This document shows positions 36,419 through 45,649 of a DNA stretch of 64,000 bases, piece by piece. Positions within the stretch are counted from its first letter, which is position 1, and every line of letters starts with the position of its first letter. Origin of the DNA: Polaribacter sp. (lineage in GTDB: Bacteria; Bacteroidota; Bacteroidia; Flavobacteriales; Flavobacteriaceae); NCBI GenBank assembly GCA_028343155.1, contig JAOLXX010000003.1:1-64000 (forward strand), in the 5' to 3' direction. The notes under the pieces are model-generated. The model did no database searches and was not told where the DNA came from. It was given only the letters and a program-made list of their open reading frames with translations. A program made the position numbers and the translations under genes.

Positions 36419-36450
36419 AAAACGTGCTTCTTTTAGAAGGACGTTTTTTT
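36419..36450 (+). terminator. terminator of the beta-oxidation operon
   Basis: AAAACGT pairs with ACGTTTT around an inner CTTCT/AGAAG stem with one G-G mismatch, followed by a long T-run. It begins 9 nt past the acyl-CoA dehydrogenase stop. Confidence 0.8.
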
Positions 36451-36519
36451 TTAGACAAATGTAGATGTCATTTTCAAATTCTAAAAGTTTTTGTTTAATT
36501 GTATATTAGTATCAAAAAA

Positions 36520-37431
36520 ATGAAAAATATTATGAAATTTTACCTACCAATAATTGCAAGTTTTTTGATTCTTTTCTTTACCAATCTAGCGACTAAAAAA
36601 GAAACATCAATACTCGAATACAACAAAACAAGTAAACCAATCAAACATACAAAATTCAAAGAATATTGGTATCAAGGAAAAGCAGAAATAACTTCTTATA
36701 AATTAACACAAGCTAGATACGGTGAAATTCATGAAGGGATTGCAGTAAATATATTTGTAACAGAAGACTTTCTTCCAGAGAAACAAGTAAAAGCAGATTA
36801 TCAAGACAAAAAAAATGTGCGTATTTTAAAATTAAATAGCACTAAAAAATTTACTACTGGTATCTATCCCTACTCGTTAATGACGAGTACCTTCTCCCCT
36901 ATTGATCTAAATAAAAAAGCTATAAAAATTTCATTTTCTGCTCAAGAATGGTGCGGAAATACATTTGTTCAATTGAACAATCGAAAAGATTTTGAAATTG
37001 ATTTTTATTCTTATTTTGAAAGTAATCGAGATCGAAAATTAGTACTAAAAAAACATGTTTTAGAAAATGAACTTTGGAATCAATTACGAATTTCTCCAGA
37101 AGATATGCCAATTGGAAGTTTAGAGATCATCCCTTCTTTTGAATTTTTAAGTTTAAATCATAAAGAAATAAAACTGTATAAAGCGAATGCATCCCTAACA
37201 AGAGATCCTAATTTTATAATTTATTCTCTAAATTATCCTGAATTAAAAAGAACGTTAACAATAAAATCTTCAAAAGATTTCCCTTATACAATTGAATCTT
37301 GGGAAGAAAGTTTTCATCAAAAAGGAAAAAAAAGAACGTCTAAAGCAGTCAAAATAAAAACAATACTTTCTGCCTACTGGAATAAAAATGGCGTTACTGA
37401 TAGCAACGAGAGAAAAGGGTTGGGTTTATAA
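36520..37431 (+). CDS. exported protein of unknown function
   Basis: A 303-residue frame from the ATG at 36520 (an earlier TTG at 36499 is unlikely). An N-terminal hydrophobic segment (KFYLPIIASFLILFFTNLAT) suggests export or anchoring. The body is beta-rich with few recognisable motifs: HTKFKEYWYQGKAEITSYKL, AQEWCGNTFVQLNNRKDFEI and SLTRDPNFIIYSLNYPELKR. One Cys only. I think similar proteins are sometimes labelled Maf (septum formation inhibitor) in databases; nothing in the sequence supports that. Function unknown. Confidence 0.8.
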   Translation: MKNIMKFYLPIIASFLILFFTNLATKKETSILEYNKTSKPIKHTKFKEYWYQGKAEITSYKLTQARYGEIHEGIAVNIFVTEDFLPEKQVKADYQDKKNVRILKLNSTKKFTTGIYPYSLMTSTFSPIDLNKKAIKISFSAQEWCGNTFVQLNNRKDFEIDFYSYFESNRDRKLVLKKHVLENELWNQLRISPEDMPIGSLEIIPSFEFLSLNHKEIKLYKANASLTRDPNFIIYSLNYPELKRTLTIKSSKDFPYTIESWEESFHQKGKKRTSKAVKIKTILSAYWNKNGVTDSNERKGLGL

Positions 37432-37486
37432 TCTAAAAAATAAAATTTTTAATAGATTTATGATACCATAATCAATTTAATATCAA

Positions 37487-37494
37487 TACTTTTG
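37487..37494 (+). promoter_or_regulatory. -7 box upstream of J-domain gene
   Basis: TACTTTTG fits TAnnTTTG, 22 nt before the ATG. Confidence 0.5.
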
Positions 37495-37516
37495 CACGCA
37501 ATTTGAAAATACAGAA

Positions 37517-37963
37517 ATGAAACGTATAAAAGAATATAAAAAACTTTTTAAAGTAGAAGGCCCGATTGATTTAAAGGAATTAAAAAAGGCTTACAGAGGT
37601 TTGGTCAAAGAATGGCATCCTGATAAATTTCAAGAGCAAGAAAAAAAAGAGGAGGCAGATGTGATGAGTACTCAAATTATAGATGGATATCATTTCCTAG
37701 TGAGCATTGCGCCAGAAACCAAAGAGGCTAACTTAGATGCCTATAAAACAACAATTACCAAATTTCAAGTTGCAGATTGGCATCATAAAAGCATGCTGCT
37801 AGAAGTTACTTTTACAGATGGTAATAAATATGAATACTTTGGTGTTAGTAAAATACTTTTCGGAAAGTTTATAAATGCAAAATCTATGAACAATTTTGGT
37901 AAAAGAAATATCTTTAATTCTTTCATCTATAGAAAATCTATGAAAGCTTCAGTTGCCGTATAA
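37517..37963 (+). CDS. J-domain / KTSC-domain fusion protein
   Basis: A 148-residue cytosolic protein. Residues about 10-65 are a J-domain with the HPD motif (KKAYRGLVKEWHPDKF), so it should call on DnaK. Residues about 85-148 look like a KTSC domain (HHKSMLLEVTFTDGNKYEYF, GVSKILFGKFINAKS, and a final FNSFIYRKS). KTSC domains are known beside nucleic-acid-linked proteins. This pairing in one short protein is unusual. Stands alone; followed by a terminator at 37994. Confidence 0.8.
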   Translation: MKRIKEYKKLFKVEGPIDLKELKKAYRGLVKEWHPDKFQEQEKKEEADVMSTQIIDGYHFLVSIAPETKEANLDAYKTTITKFQVADWHHKSMLLEVTFTDGNKYEYFGVSKILFGKFINAKSMNNFGKRNIFNSFIYRKSMKASVAV

Positions 37964-37993
37964 TTCTTAACTAAGCTTTAAAAAATAGCAATA

Positions 37994-38029
37994 AAAAAAG
38001 AGGTCACTCAATGTAATCTCTTTTTTTTA
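37994..38029. terminator. bidirectional terminator between J-domain gene and trxB
   Basis: AAAAAAAGAG (from 37994) and CTCTTTTTTT form a 10-bp stem with a loop of about 15 nt, with T-runs on both exits. It is shared by two convergent genes. Confidence 0.7.
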
Positions 38030-38050
38030 TGCCCAATTGCTATGGTCTTG

Positions 38051-39001
38051 CTACTCTAAAGCACCTAAATAACGTTCTGCATCTAGTGCTGCCATACAAC
38101 CTGTACCCGCAGCAGTTACAGCTTGTCTATATTCTTTATCTTGAATATCTCCAGAAGCAAAAACACCCGGTAAATTTGTCTTAGTAGTCTTCCCTTTTGT
38201 AATTAAATACCCTGTTTCATCCATATCTAAAACTCCTTTAAATAAATCTGAATTTGGCGTATGCCCAATGGCAATAAAAACACCCGTTACAGCGATATTT
38301 GTCGTTTGTTTGGTCTGATTATTAATCACTCTAACACCTTCCACAACAGTAGCTCCTATAACCTCATCAATCTCTGTATTGTATAAAACTTCAATATTTT
38401 CAGTTTTGTTAACTCTGTGTTGCATTGCTTTTGAAGCTCTCATAAAGTCTTTACGCACTAAAATGGTTACTTTATTACAAATATTGGCGAGATAAGTTGC
38501 TTCTTCAGCAGCAGTATCTCCTGCTCCTACCACCACAACATCTTGACCTTTATAAAAAAACCCATCACAAGTTGCACATGCTGAAACGCCACCTCCAATT
38601 AAACGTTGCTCACTTTCGATTCCTAAATATTTTGCAGTGGCTCCCGTCGAAATAATTATCGTCTCCGCTTCGATATGTTTCGCCTCATCTACAACGACTT
38701 TATGAATTCCACCAACCTGGTTACTTAAATCAACACTGGTTACCAAACCAAAACGAACTTCTGTACCAAAACGTTCTGCCTGTTTCTTTAAATCTTCCAT
38801 CATTGCAGTTCCATCTGTCCCTTCAGCATAACCAGGGAAATTATCAACCTCAGTAGTCGTTGTTAATTGCCCACCCATTTGCATTCCTGTATACATAATA
38901 GGTTTCATGTCTGCTCTTGCTGCATAAATTGCTGCAGTATAACCTGCAGGACCTGAACCTATAATTAAACATTTAATTTTTTCTGTTGTATCTGACATCA
39001 T
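38051..39001 (-). CDS. trxB: thioredoxin-disulfide reductase
   Basis: FAD- and NADPH-dependent reductase, 316 residues. The FAD motif is IIGSGPAGYTAAIYAARA, the redox pair is CATC (Cys142, Cys145) in the ACATCDGFF context, the NADPH motif is VVVGAGDTAAEEA, and the C-terminal GVFASGDIQDKEYRQAVTAA is complete. It regenerates reduced thioredoxin for peroxide and disulfide repair. A second in-frame Met at residue 2 leaves the start slightly open. Single gene. Confidence 0.97.
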   Translation of the reverse strand: MMSDTTEKIKCLIIGSGPAGYTAAIYAARADMKPIMYTGMQMGGQLTTTTEVDNFPGYAEGTDGTAMMEDLKKQAERFGTEVRFGLVTSVDLSNQVGGIHKVVVDEAKHIEAETIIISTGATAKYLGIESEQRLIGGGVSACATCDGFFYKGQDVVVVGAGDTAAEEATYLANICNKVTILVRKDFMRASKAMQHRVNKTENIEVLYNTEIDEVIGATVVEGVRVINNQTKQTTNIAVTGVFIAIGHTPNSDLFKGVLDMDETGYLITKGKTTKTNLPGVFASGDIQDKEYRQAVTAAGTGCMAALDAERYLGALE

Positions 39002-39133
39002 ATTATCTAATATTTGAAGACGTAAAAATATAGTTTTTTGTTACTTATCATCGCGAATGTTTATAAGTTTTAATAATGAAAATATAATTCTATTTGATGA
39101 ATGATTGATATCGAATAATAAATACCTATTTGA

Positions 39134-39163
39134 TTGCATTTTTACAAAAAGGATGTATCTTTG
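39134..39163 (+). promoter_or_regulatory. tRNA-Pro promoter
   Basis: TTG (39134-39136), then 19 nt, then TATCTTTG (39156-39163); an exact match to the Bacteroidota sigma-A pattern, 25 nt before the mature tRNA. Confidence 0.8.
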
Positions 39164-39188
39164 CAGTCCTTAAATGAGCAATCATTTT

Positions 39189-39263
39189 CGGGGTGTAGCG
39201 TAGCCCGGTCATCGCGCCTCGTTTGGGACGAGGAGGTCGCAGGTTCGAATCCTGCCACCCCGA
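39189..39263 (+). tRNA. tRNA-Pro (TGG)
   Basis: A 75-nt cloverleaf: acceptor CGGGGTG paired with CACCCCG, anticodon stem CCTCG/CGAGG around the loop TTTGGGA (anticodon TGG), T arm GCAGGTTCGAATCCTGC. No encoded CCA. Followed by a terminator at 39294. Confidence 0.97.
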
Positions 39264-39286
39264 CTAACACAAGTCTTAAAATAGTC

Positions 39287-39325
39287 AAAAAACCCTGATA
39301 ATCTAGAGATTATCAGGTTTTTTTT
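39287..39325 (+). terminator. terminator of tRNA-Pro
   Basis: CCTGATAATC and GATTATCAGG form a 10-bp perfect stem (39294-39303 with 39308-39317) with a TAGA loop, followed by eight T. Confidence 0.85.
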
Positions 39326-39554
39326 GTTTTTAAACAATCATAAAATTTCATTAAGTTTAAACAAAGAAGTGACTGATTACCTATTTAGGTTACCTAATTA
39401 GCAAAAGCAAAAAAAAGGAACTAAATAATTTTACTGCAATAATTGTAGATAAATATTTAAACCATTATTAAAAAAAGCATTATCTCACAAGTGTTTAATT
39501 TCAGTAAGTCTTCAATTACCTCCTCTTTTACCTCTCATAAAAAATCAGCTAAAT
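39326..39554. other. gene-free stretch
   Basis: About 230 nt, very A+T-rich. One frame is open up to the GH3 remnant but its translation does not resemble the family, so it is either eroded or unrelated sequence. Confidence 0.4.
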
Positions 39555-39924
39555 TCATTTAAAGTAATTAATAGCACTATCATCAATATCAAAAATAAAA
39601 AAACACATACAAAAGAAGCTTCAATAAACGTATCTTGTACGGTAAAAAATATATGGAAATATTGATGGAGCAGAAGTCATTCAGGTATATGTAGGAAAAT
39701 CAAAATCAAAGGTTAAACGATCTTTAAAAGAATTGAAAGGTTTTCAGAAGGTAAAACTGAAATCTGGTGAAAAATCAATTGTTAAAATTGAGATTCCTTT
39801 AAATTCTTTAGCTTTTTATGATGAAACCATTTCTGAATGGAACTTGGAAAAAAGAGATTATATTATTTATGTTGGGAATGCGGCTAACAATATTTTTAAA
39901 AAGAAAACCTTTTCAATAAAATAG
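39555..39924 (+). pseudogene. remnant of GH3 beta-glucosidase C-terminal domain
   Basis: The last roughly 92 codons read as the C-terminal fibronectin-type-III-like domain of GH3 beta-glucosidases: GNIDGAEVIQVYVGK, KRSLKELKGFQKVKLKSGEK, EIPLNSLAFYDE and a stop at 39922-39924. A frame shift near 39645 separates it from the preceding piece (KEASINVSCTVKNI) in another frame. All catalytic parts are missing. It is the tail of a gene that has been lost, or an inserted fragment. A short plus-strand frame beginning at 39733 is part of this fragment, not a gene. Confidence 0.75.
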
Positions 39925-39928
39925 AGAG

Positions 39929-40067
39929 TTTAAAATCTCTGTAAATATTACAAATACTAAAAAAAAAAGAAATAGCACAATTATATATTCGTGATCTGTT
40001 CACCTCAGAAACCAGACCTGTAAGAGAATTGAAAGGGATTGAATTGAAAATTCATATTAAAGTATAA
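39929..40067 (+). pseudogene. second GH3 C-terminal fragment, frameshifted
   Basis: A short piece matching the same kind of domain from a different protein: ISVNITNT, then a run of A that shifts the frame at about 39959-39968, then IAQLYIRDLFTSETRPVREL and GIELKIHIKV with a stop at 40065-40067. Its sequence differs from the preceding fragment, so two GH3 genes, or two copies after divergence, left tails here. Confidence 0.65.
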
Positions 40068-40140
40068 GGTTTCTAGCAAATCTAAAGATACAATTTGTAT
40101 GCAATTTACTTAAATTAAATTTATTTCAGAAAGTATTTAT

Positions 40141-40170
40141 TGTCTAACAAAATATTTAAATTGTTAAACA
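40141..40170. promoter_or_regulatory. palindromic operator, copy 1 (tetR promoter)
   Basis: TGTCTAAC, 14 nt, GTTAAACA. The two 8-nt arms are reverse complements with one mismatch. The same layout recurs at 48701-48730. It ends 5 nt before the -7 box of the tetR-type gene. Confidence 0.7.
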
Positions 40171-40175
40171 TTTTG

Positions 40176-40183
40176 TATCTTTG
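40176..40183 (+). promoter_or_regulatory. -7 box of the first photolyase operon
   Basis: TATCTTTG, an exact TAnnTTTG, 19 nt before the ATG at 40203. Confidence 0.65.
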
Positions 40184-40202
40184 TGTGAAAATTAGATATA
40201 TT

Positions 40203-40859
40203 ATGGCAAACAAAAAAAACAGTACCAAAGACAACATTATTTCCTGGTATATGGAATTTGTTTTAGAGAACAACCACCAACCAAAATCAGTATTTAGCTT
40301 TGCAAAAGAAAATAATTTTGAAGAAGCAGATTTCTATAAATTTTATGGTTCTTTCGAAGCAATTGAAGAAGCTATTTTTTCTGAGTTTTTTCATCACGCA
40401 ATCAAAGTTTTAGAGAAAAGTGATGAATTTAAAAATTACGACTCAAGAAATAAATTATTGAGTTTTTACTTTACCTTTTTTGAAATTCTAACTACCAACA
40501 GAAGCTATGTTGTCTATGCGTTAGAAAATGCCAAAAAGGATATGAAAAAATTGAAATCTCTGAAATCTTTAAAATCTGATTACACAAAATTTGTTGAAGA
40601 GTTAAACATTGAAAGAATTGAACTAAAACAAGAAACTTTAGAGAAAATTCAAAATACTTCTTTGAAAGAATCCTCTTGGATTCATTTGGTTATCACCATG
40701 AAATTCTGGATGGATGATGTTTCTCCTTCTTTTGAGAAAACAGATATTTTTATAGAAAAATCCATCAACGCGCGTTTTGATTTAATGGATATAAAACCTC
40801 TGAAAAGCATTATTGATTTTGGTAAATTTATTTTAAAAGAAAAAATTAATTTCAACTAA
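40203..40859 (+). CDS. TetR-type transcriptional regulator
   Basis: A 218-residue protein from ATG 40203 (MANKKNSTKDNIISWYMEF); the frame continues upstream through the promoter and operator, which is not coding. The N-terminal 65 residues form the TetR helix-turn-helix region (KSVFSFAKENNFEEADFYKF, FGS-type IEEAIFSEFF). The rest is helical (KDMKKLKSLKSLKSDYTKF) and would hold a ligand or dimer domain. It is the first gene of a dense unit that runs to the third photolyase-like gene. Ligand unknown; a regulator of this island is the simplest reading. Confidence 0.8.
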   Translation: MANKKNSTKDNIISWYMEFVLENNHQPKSVFSFAKENNFEEADFYKFYGSFEAIEEAIFSEFFHHAIKVLEKSDEFKNYDSRNKLLSFYFTFFEILTTNRSYVVYALENAKKDMKKLKSLKSLKSDYTKFVEELNIERIELKQETLEKIQNTSLKESSWIHLVITMKFWMDDVSPSFEKTDIFIEKSINARFDLMDIKPLKSIIDFGKFILKEKINFN

Positions 40860-40869
40860 ATAAAAAGCT

Positions 40870-42174
40870 ATGAAAACGATTGACTCTATACCAACTTCTA
40901 AAATGCAACGTGCTTCTAAGCTGGTAACTACGGGAGCGAAAATTGGTGTGAATTATTTAAAATATTATGGTGATAAAATCACAAAAACAGAAGACGAAGC
41001 AAAAGCTCGTTTGAATGAAAACAATGCAGAAGATATTTATGACGGATTAAAGCAATTGAAAGGAAGTGCGCTAAAAGTTGCTCAGATGTTGAGTATGGAA
41101 AAAAGCATTTTACCAAAAGCTTATGTAGAGAAATTTTCACTTTCACAATTTTCTGTTCCGCCACTCTCACCACCACTAGTGCTCAAAACTTTTAAAAAAT
41201 ATTTTGGAAAAAATCCGAATGAAATTTATGATAAATTCGACTCTGTTTCTGTAAATGCAGCAAGTATTGGTCAAGTTCATAAAGCGGAAAAGGATGGAAA
41301 AAAAATGGCTGTAAAAATCCAATACCCAGGAGTTGCACAAAGTATTAGCTCTGACTTGTCGCTTGTTAAACCTATTGCTATTAAAATGTTTAATATTAGA
41401 GGAAAAGATTCTGATAAATATTTTAAAGAAGTAGAAAATAAATTAGTAGAAGAAACGAATTATATTTTAGAAATTGAACAAAGCCAGGCAATTGTTGAAG
41501 CGTGCAAACACATTCCTAATTTAAAATTTCCTGAATATTATCCTGAATTATCATCAGATAGAATTATTACAATGGATTGGATGAATGGGGTTCATTTATC
41601 TCAATTTTCTTCTGATGATCAAGAAGTTTCGACAAAACTAGGACAATCATTATGGGATTTTTATATGTTTCAAATTCATAATTTGAAAAAAGTACATGCA
41701 GATCCACATCCTGGAAATTTTTTAATTTCTCCAGAAAACGAATTAATTGTCATCGACTTTGGATGTATGAAGACCATTCCAAATGATTTTTATTTTCCTT
41801 ATTTTGAATTGGCAAAAAAAGAAAACATCTCTAATCCTGCCTATTTTGAAGAAAAATTATTTGAACTAGAAATTTTAAGAGCCGATGATTCTAAAGAAGA
41901 ATTGGATTTCTTTAGAGCAATGTTTCATGAAATGCTAAGCTTATTTACGGAACCGTTTAATAACGAAAATTTTGATTTTTCTGACGAAGTTTTCTTTGGA
42001 AAGATTTCAGATTTAGGTGCAAAATACGCAAAGAGTACTGAGCTTAAAAACATGAATGGGAATAGAGGTTCTAAACACTTTATTTACATCAACAGAACCT
42101 TTTTTGGCTTGTATAACCTAATGCATGATTTGAAAGCAAAAAATGTAAAAATTAATAATTTTAAATCTTTATAA
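40870..42174 (+). CDS. ABC1/UbiB-family atypical kinase
   Basis: A 434-residue protein-kinase-like ATPase of the ABC1/ADCK/UbiB family. Kinase parts are clear: the ATP-binding Lys in MAVKIQYPGVA, HADPHPGNFLI and the metal-binding VIDFGCMKTI. The N-terminal KxGQ motif, nearly invariant in the family, reads KVAQMLSME here, with Ala for Gly. The alanine-rich loop is SVNAASIGQVHKA. Family members support quinone biosynthesis, but no quinone gene is nearby. Next gene starts immediately after the stop (same operon). Confidence 0.9.
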   Translation: MKTIDSIPTSKMQRASKLVTTGAKIGVNYLKYYGDKITKTEDEAKARLNENNAEDIYDGLKQLKGSALKVAQMLSMEKSILPKAYVEKFSLSQFSVPPLSPPLVLKTFKKYFGKNPNEIYDKFDSVSVNAASIGQVHKAEKDGKKMAVKIQYPGVAQSISSDLSLVKPIAIKMFNIRGKDSDKYFKEVENKLVEETNYILEIEQSQAIVEACKHIPNLKFPEYYPELSSDRIITMDWMNGVHLSQFSSDDQEVSTKLGQSLWDFYMFQIHNLKKVHADPHPGNFLISPENELIVIDFGCMKTIPNDFYFPYFELAKKENISNPAYFEEKLFELEILRADDSKEELDFFRAMFHEMLSLFTEPFNNENFDFSDEVFFGKISDLGAKYAKSTELKNMNGNRGSKHFIYINRTFFGLYNLMHDLKAKNVKINNFKSL

Positions 42175-42798
42175 ATGGCAATTTTTACATTTGATGAAAT
42201 AGAGGATTTAGAAAAAATTTATAAAATAAATTTAATAAATAGTTGTACTGGTTTTAAGTCTGCCAATTTATTAGGTTCCATCTCTGAAGAAGGAGTTCCT
42301 AATGTAGCTGTTTTTAGCTCCGTAACACATTTGGGTTCAAAACCGCCTACTTTAGGCTTTATTTTAAGACCAACAACAGTTCCAAGGGACACTTATAAAA
42401 ACTTAAAGGATCTCGGTTATTTTACAATCAATCATATTCATGAAGCTATTATTGAAGACGCGCATCATACCTCTGCCAACTATTCAAAAGAAATATCAGA
42501 ATTTGATGTTACGGGTTTAGAAGAAGAATACAAAGGGAATTTTAAAGCACCTTTTGTAAAAAACGCTCCTGTACAAATGAGCATGAAATTTATTGAAGAA
42601 ATTTTTGTACCCTCAAATAGTGTGATGTTGATTGTTGCACAAATTCAAGAATTATACGTTAAAGACGAACTCCTCGAAAAGGATGGATTGATTAATTTAT
42701 CAAAAGGAAACGTAGCAACTATTAATGGTTTAGATACCTATGCGATTCCTAAATTTAAAAAACAACTATCCTATCAAAGGCCTAAAAAAATAGAATAA
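42175..42798 (+). CDS. flavin reductase-like protein
   Basis: A 207-residue protein of the flavin reductase / DIM6-NTAB fold: SCTGFKSANLLGS, FSSVTHLGSKPPTLGFIL, RDTYKNLKDLGYFTINHI and the conserved HHTSANYSKEISEFD. It would bind FMN or FAD. In this operon, supplying reduced flavin to the photolyase/cryptochrome proteins (which use FAD) is a reasonable idea but unproven. It starts immediately after ubiB, 5 nt before the next gene. Confidence 0.8.
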   Translation: MAIFTFDEIEDLEKIYKINLINSCTGFKSANLLGSISEEGVPNVAVFSSVTHLGSKPPTLGFILRPTTVPRDTYKNLKDLGYFTINHIHEAIIEDAHHTSANYSKEISEFDVTGLEEEYKGNFKAPFVKNAPVQMSMKFIEEIFVPSNSVMLIVAQIQELYVKDELLEKDGLINLSKGNVATINGLDTYAIPKFKKQLSYQRPKKIE

Positions 42799-42803
42799 AG
42801 TGT

Positions 42804-44231
42804 ATGAAAATTCTCGTAACAGGCGCAACGGGCTACATTGGCAAAAGATTAATACCTCTTTTACTCAATGACGGTCATGTTATTGTTTGTGCTGTTAGAG
42901 ATAAAGAAAGAGCTCAAAACTATTTTAAGGACAGAAAAAATATCGTCTTGGTAGAAGCCGACTTTTTAAACGCTGAGAGTTTAAAAAACATACCAAAAGA
43001 CATTGATTTTGCCTATTACTTGATACATTCTATGTCGAATTCAGCAAAAGAATTTCATGTTTTAGAAGAAAAATGTGCTTTTAATTTTAGACGTTTTGCA
43101 GAAAAAACTTCTTTGAAACAGGTACTTTATTTAAGTGGTATTACCAACGATACAAAACTTTCTAAACACTTACTTTCTAGAAAAAATGTAGAAAAAACCC
43201 TGGCATCAGAAACTTACGCTTTGACTACGTTTAAAGCAGGCATCATTGTTGGCTCTGGAAGTTCTTCTTTTGAAATCATTAGAGATATTGTAGAAAAACT
43301 ACCCGCCATGATGGCTCCTAAATGGCTGAACACAAAAACACAACCTTTAGGAATAAGAGATGTTTTGTCTTTTTTGCACAAAGCAATGGGCAAGAAAAAG
43401 TTATACAATACTTCTTTTGATGTTTTTGGTCCAGAAATATTGACCTATAAAGAAATGTTATTTCAATTTGCAGAAGTAAGAAAACTGAAAAGGTGGATTC
43501 TAACAGTTCCTGTCATGACGCCAAAACTATCTTCTTACTGGCTGTATTTTGTTACTTCAACTTCTTATAAACTCGCTTCTTCCTTGGTCAATTCTATGGG
43601 AGTTGAAGTTATTGGGAGCAAAAGTGATATTAACAAAATTCTAGGAGTCAAACCAATGTCCTATAAGGAAGCTGTTGAATTTGCTTTTATAAAAATAAAA
43701 CAAAATAGCATCATTTCTAGCTGGAAAGATTCCTACATAAGTAGCGGGAAATTAAAAAACTATGTACATGAATTTGTGAATGTCCCAAAACATGGTTGTT
43801 TTAAAGATTTTAAGAAAAGAACCCTAACAGACAAAGACAAAGTGCTAGATAAAATATGGAGAATTGGTGGTAAAACAGGTTGGTATTATGGAACTTTTCT
43901 GTGGAAAATTCGAGGTTTTTTAGATCAATTTTTTGGAGGTACAGGGCTCCGAAGAGGAAGAAGACATCCTACAGAACTAAATGCTGGTGATGCTTTAGAT
44001 TTTTGGCGCGTTATTTATGCCGATAAGGAAAAAGGAAAACTCTTGCTCTATGCTGAGATGATTTTACCAGGAGAAGCTTGGTTAGAATTCAAAATTGAAA
44101 ATGGTACGCTATACCAAACTGCAACTTTTAGACCTCACGGTATTGCAGGTAGACTATATTGGTATGCTGTTTTGCCTTTTCATTGGTTTGTTTTTAACGG
44201 GATGATTCATAATATCAATAAACAAAATTGA
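42804..44231 (+). CDS. NAD(P)-binding SDR with C-terminal DUF2867-like domain
   Basis: A 475-residue protein. The first roughly 230 residues are an extended, NmrA-like SDR with the dinucleotide motif [15 protein letters not shown] and [10 protein letters not shown]. The C-terminal roughly 155 residues match the DUF2867 style ([59 protein letters not shown]). Members often lie with photolyases. The substrate is not known. Its stop overlaps the next start (TTGA). Confidence 0.82.
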   Translation: MKILVTGATGYIGKRLIPLLLNDGHVIVCAVRDKERAQNYFKDRKNIVLVEADFLNAESLKNIPKDIDFAYYLIHSMSNSAKEFHVLEEKCAFNFRRFAEKTSLKQVLYLSGITNDTKLSKHLLSRKNVEKTLASETYALTTFKAGIIVGSGSSSFEIIRDIVEKLPAMMAPKWLNTKTQPLGIRDVLSFLHKAMGKKKLYNTSFDVFGPEILTYKEMLFQFAEVRKLKRWILTVPVMTPKLSSYWLYFVTSTSYKLASSLVNSMGVEVIGSKSDINKILGVKPMSYKEAVEFAFIKIKQNSIISSWKDSYISSGKLKNYVHEFVNVPKHGCFKDFKKRTLTDKDKVLDKIWRIGGKTGWYYGTFLWKIRGFLDQFFGGTGLRRGRRHPTELNAGDALDFWRVIYADKEKGKLLLYAEMILPGEAWLEFKIENGTLYQTATFRPHGIAGRLYWYAVLPFHWFVFNGMIHNINKQN

Positions 44232-44368
44232 AGAAACAACACCTCCCTCAAAAAATCTGTTTGACTTGTCAAAGGCCTTTTTCTTGGCGAAAAAAATGGG
44301 AAAAGAATTGGAAGGGAGTAAAATATTGTAGTGAAAAATGCAGAAGAAACAAGAAAACTCAAGCTTAG
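44228..44368 (+). CDS. DUF2256 mini zinc-binding protein
   Basis: A 46-residue protein missed by length cut-offs. Sequence begins Leu/Met-Lys-Lys-Gln-His and includes [16 protein letters not shown] and KYCSEKCRR, so four Cys (11, 14, 34, 38) can bind one metal ion; this is DUF2256. It starts with TTG overlapping the previous stop and overlaps the following DASH gene by 31 nt. DUF2256 often appears next to DASH cryptochromes; a helper role in repair is inferred. Confidence 0.82.
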   Translation: MKKQHLPQKICLTCQRPFSWRKKWEKNWKGVKYCSEKCRRNKKTQA

Positions 44369-45648
44369 TTTGGTTTCGTAATAATTTACGAGTTCATGAC
44401 AATCAATCTCTAAAAAGAGCCACAGAAAGTCATACTAAAGTGATTGCTGTGTACTTTTTTGATCCAAAATTTTTTAAAACTGATGCTTTCGGATTTCAAA
44501 AAACAGCGAAATACAGAGCAAAATTTCTTATTGAAACTGTAAGCGACTTAAAAAAGAATTTATCGGCTTTAAATATTACGCTTCTCACTTATTTTGAAAG
44601 CCCTGAAGACCGCATTCATAAAATATGTGATGCCTTTTTGGTCGACAATATTTACACTCAAAACGAATGGACAAAAGAAGAAGTTGAAACAACAAATCTG
44701 ATAAAGAATACATGCTCAGAAAAAGTGAAATTTATTGAAGATTATGACCAGTTCTTATACAATCCCAAAAAGGGTTCGAAAGACTTCGCTAACATTCCTG
44801 ATGTATTTACTGTTTTTAGAAAAAAACTAGAAAAGACTCAAAAAGTGGAAGAAGAAGTTACCGTTTCCAAACGCTCAAAAGAGAATTTAATTAAAAACGA
44901 TACCGCAATTCCTACATTAGAACACTTGGGCTTCAAAGAATTTAGAACAAATTTAAAAACTGCTTTTCCTTTTTCTGGTGGTGAAAATGCTGCGTTGGAA
45001 AGAATTGAAAATTATTTTTTTGAAACGAAAAAAATTGCATTCTATAAAAAAACTAGAAATGGATTAATTGGCATTGACTATAGTACAAAGTTTTCACCTT
45101 GGTTAGCAAATGGAAGTTTGTCTGCAAAAACTATTTATTGGAAAGTAAGAGCGTTTGAAGCTGAATTTGGAGCAAATCAATCTACTTATTGGGTGATTTT
45201 TGAATTGATATGGAGAGATTATTTTAAATATATTTCATTAAAATATTCCTCTAAAATATTTAAAATCGGTGGAATTTTGGATAAAGACTACCATTGGAAT
45301 GCTAATGAAAAATTAATTCACCAATGGACTCAGGGAGAGACAAAAGACGATTTCGTAAATGCCAATATGATAGAACTCAAAGAAACAGGGTTTATGAGCA
45401 ATAGAGGAAGGCAAAATGTAGCATCTTACTTTACAAAAGAACTTTTATTGGATTGGAGAATTGGTGCTGCTTATTTTGAGTCCATGCTATTGGATTATGA
45501 CGTTCACAGCAATTACGGCAATTGGATGTATGTAGCTGGTGTTGGTAATGACCCCAGAGACCGTAAATTCAACACACAACTACAAGCAGAGCGTTATGAT
45601 CAAAATCATAAATACAGAAAGCTTTGGCTAGAAAAAACATTGTTTTAA
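44338..45648 (+). CDS. DASH-type cryptochrome
   Basis: A 436-residue member of the cryptochrome/photolyase family. N-terminal antenna fold [19 protein letters not shown]-binding motifs around [38 protein letters not shown] and [20 protein letters not shown], with PRDRKFN. The combination with this C-terminal set marks the DASH subgroup, which repairs cyclobutane dimers in single-stranded DNA and may signal blue light. Its start lies inside DUF2256. 1 nt before the next gene. Confidence 0.9.
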   Translation: MQKKQENSSLVWFRNNLRVHDNQSLKRATESHTKVIAVYFFDPKFFKTDAFGFQKTAKYRAKFLIETVSDLKKNLSALNITLLTYFESPEDRIHKICDAFLVDNIYTQNEWTKEEVETTNLIKNTCSEKVKFIEDYDQFLYNPKKGSKDFANIPDVFTVFRKKLEKTQKVEEEVTVSKRSKENLIKNDTAIPTLEHLGFKEFRTNLKTAFPFSGGENAALERIENYFFETKKIAFYKKTRNGLIGIDYSTKFSPWLANGSLSAKTIYWKVRAFEAEFGANQSTYWVIFELIWRDYFKYISLKYSSKIFKIGGILDKDYHWNANEKLIHQWTQGETKDDFVNANMIELKETGFMSNRGRQNVASYFTKELLLDWRIGAAYFESMLLDYDVHSNYGNWMYVAGVGNDPRDRKFNTQLQAERYDQNHKYRKLWLEKTLF

Positions 45649-45649
45649 G

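Noticed and set aside
39733..39924. Short 63-codon gene after tRNA-Pro
   Set aside because: It is an internal part of a frameshifted GH3 C-terminal remnant and begins inside that domain.
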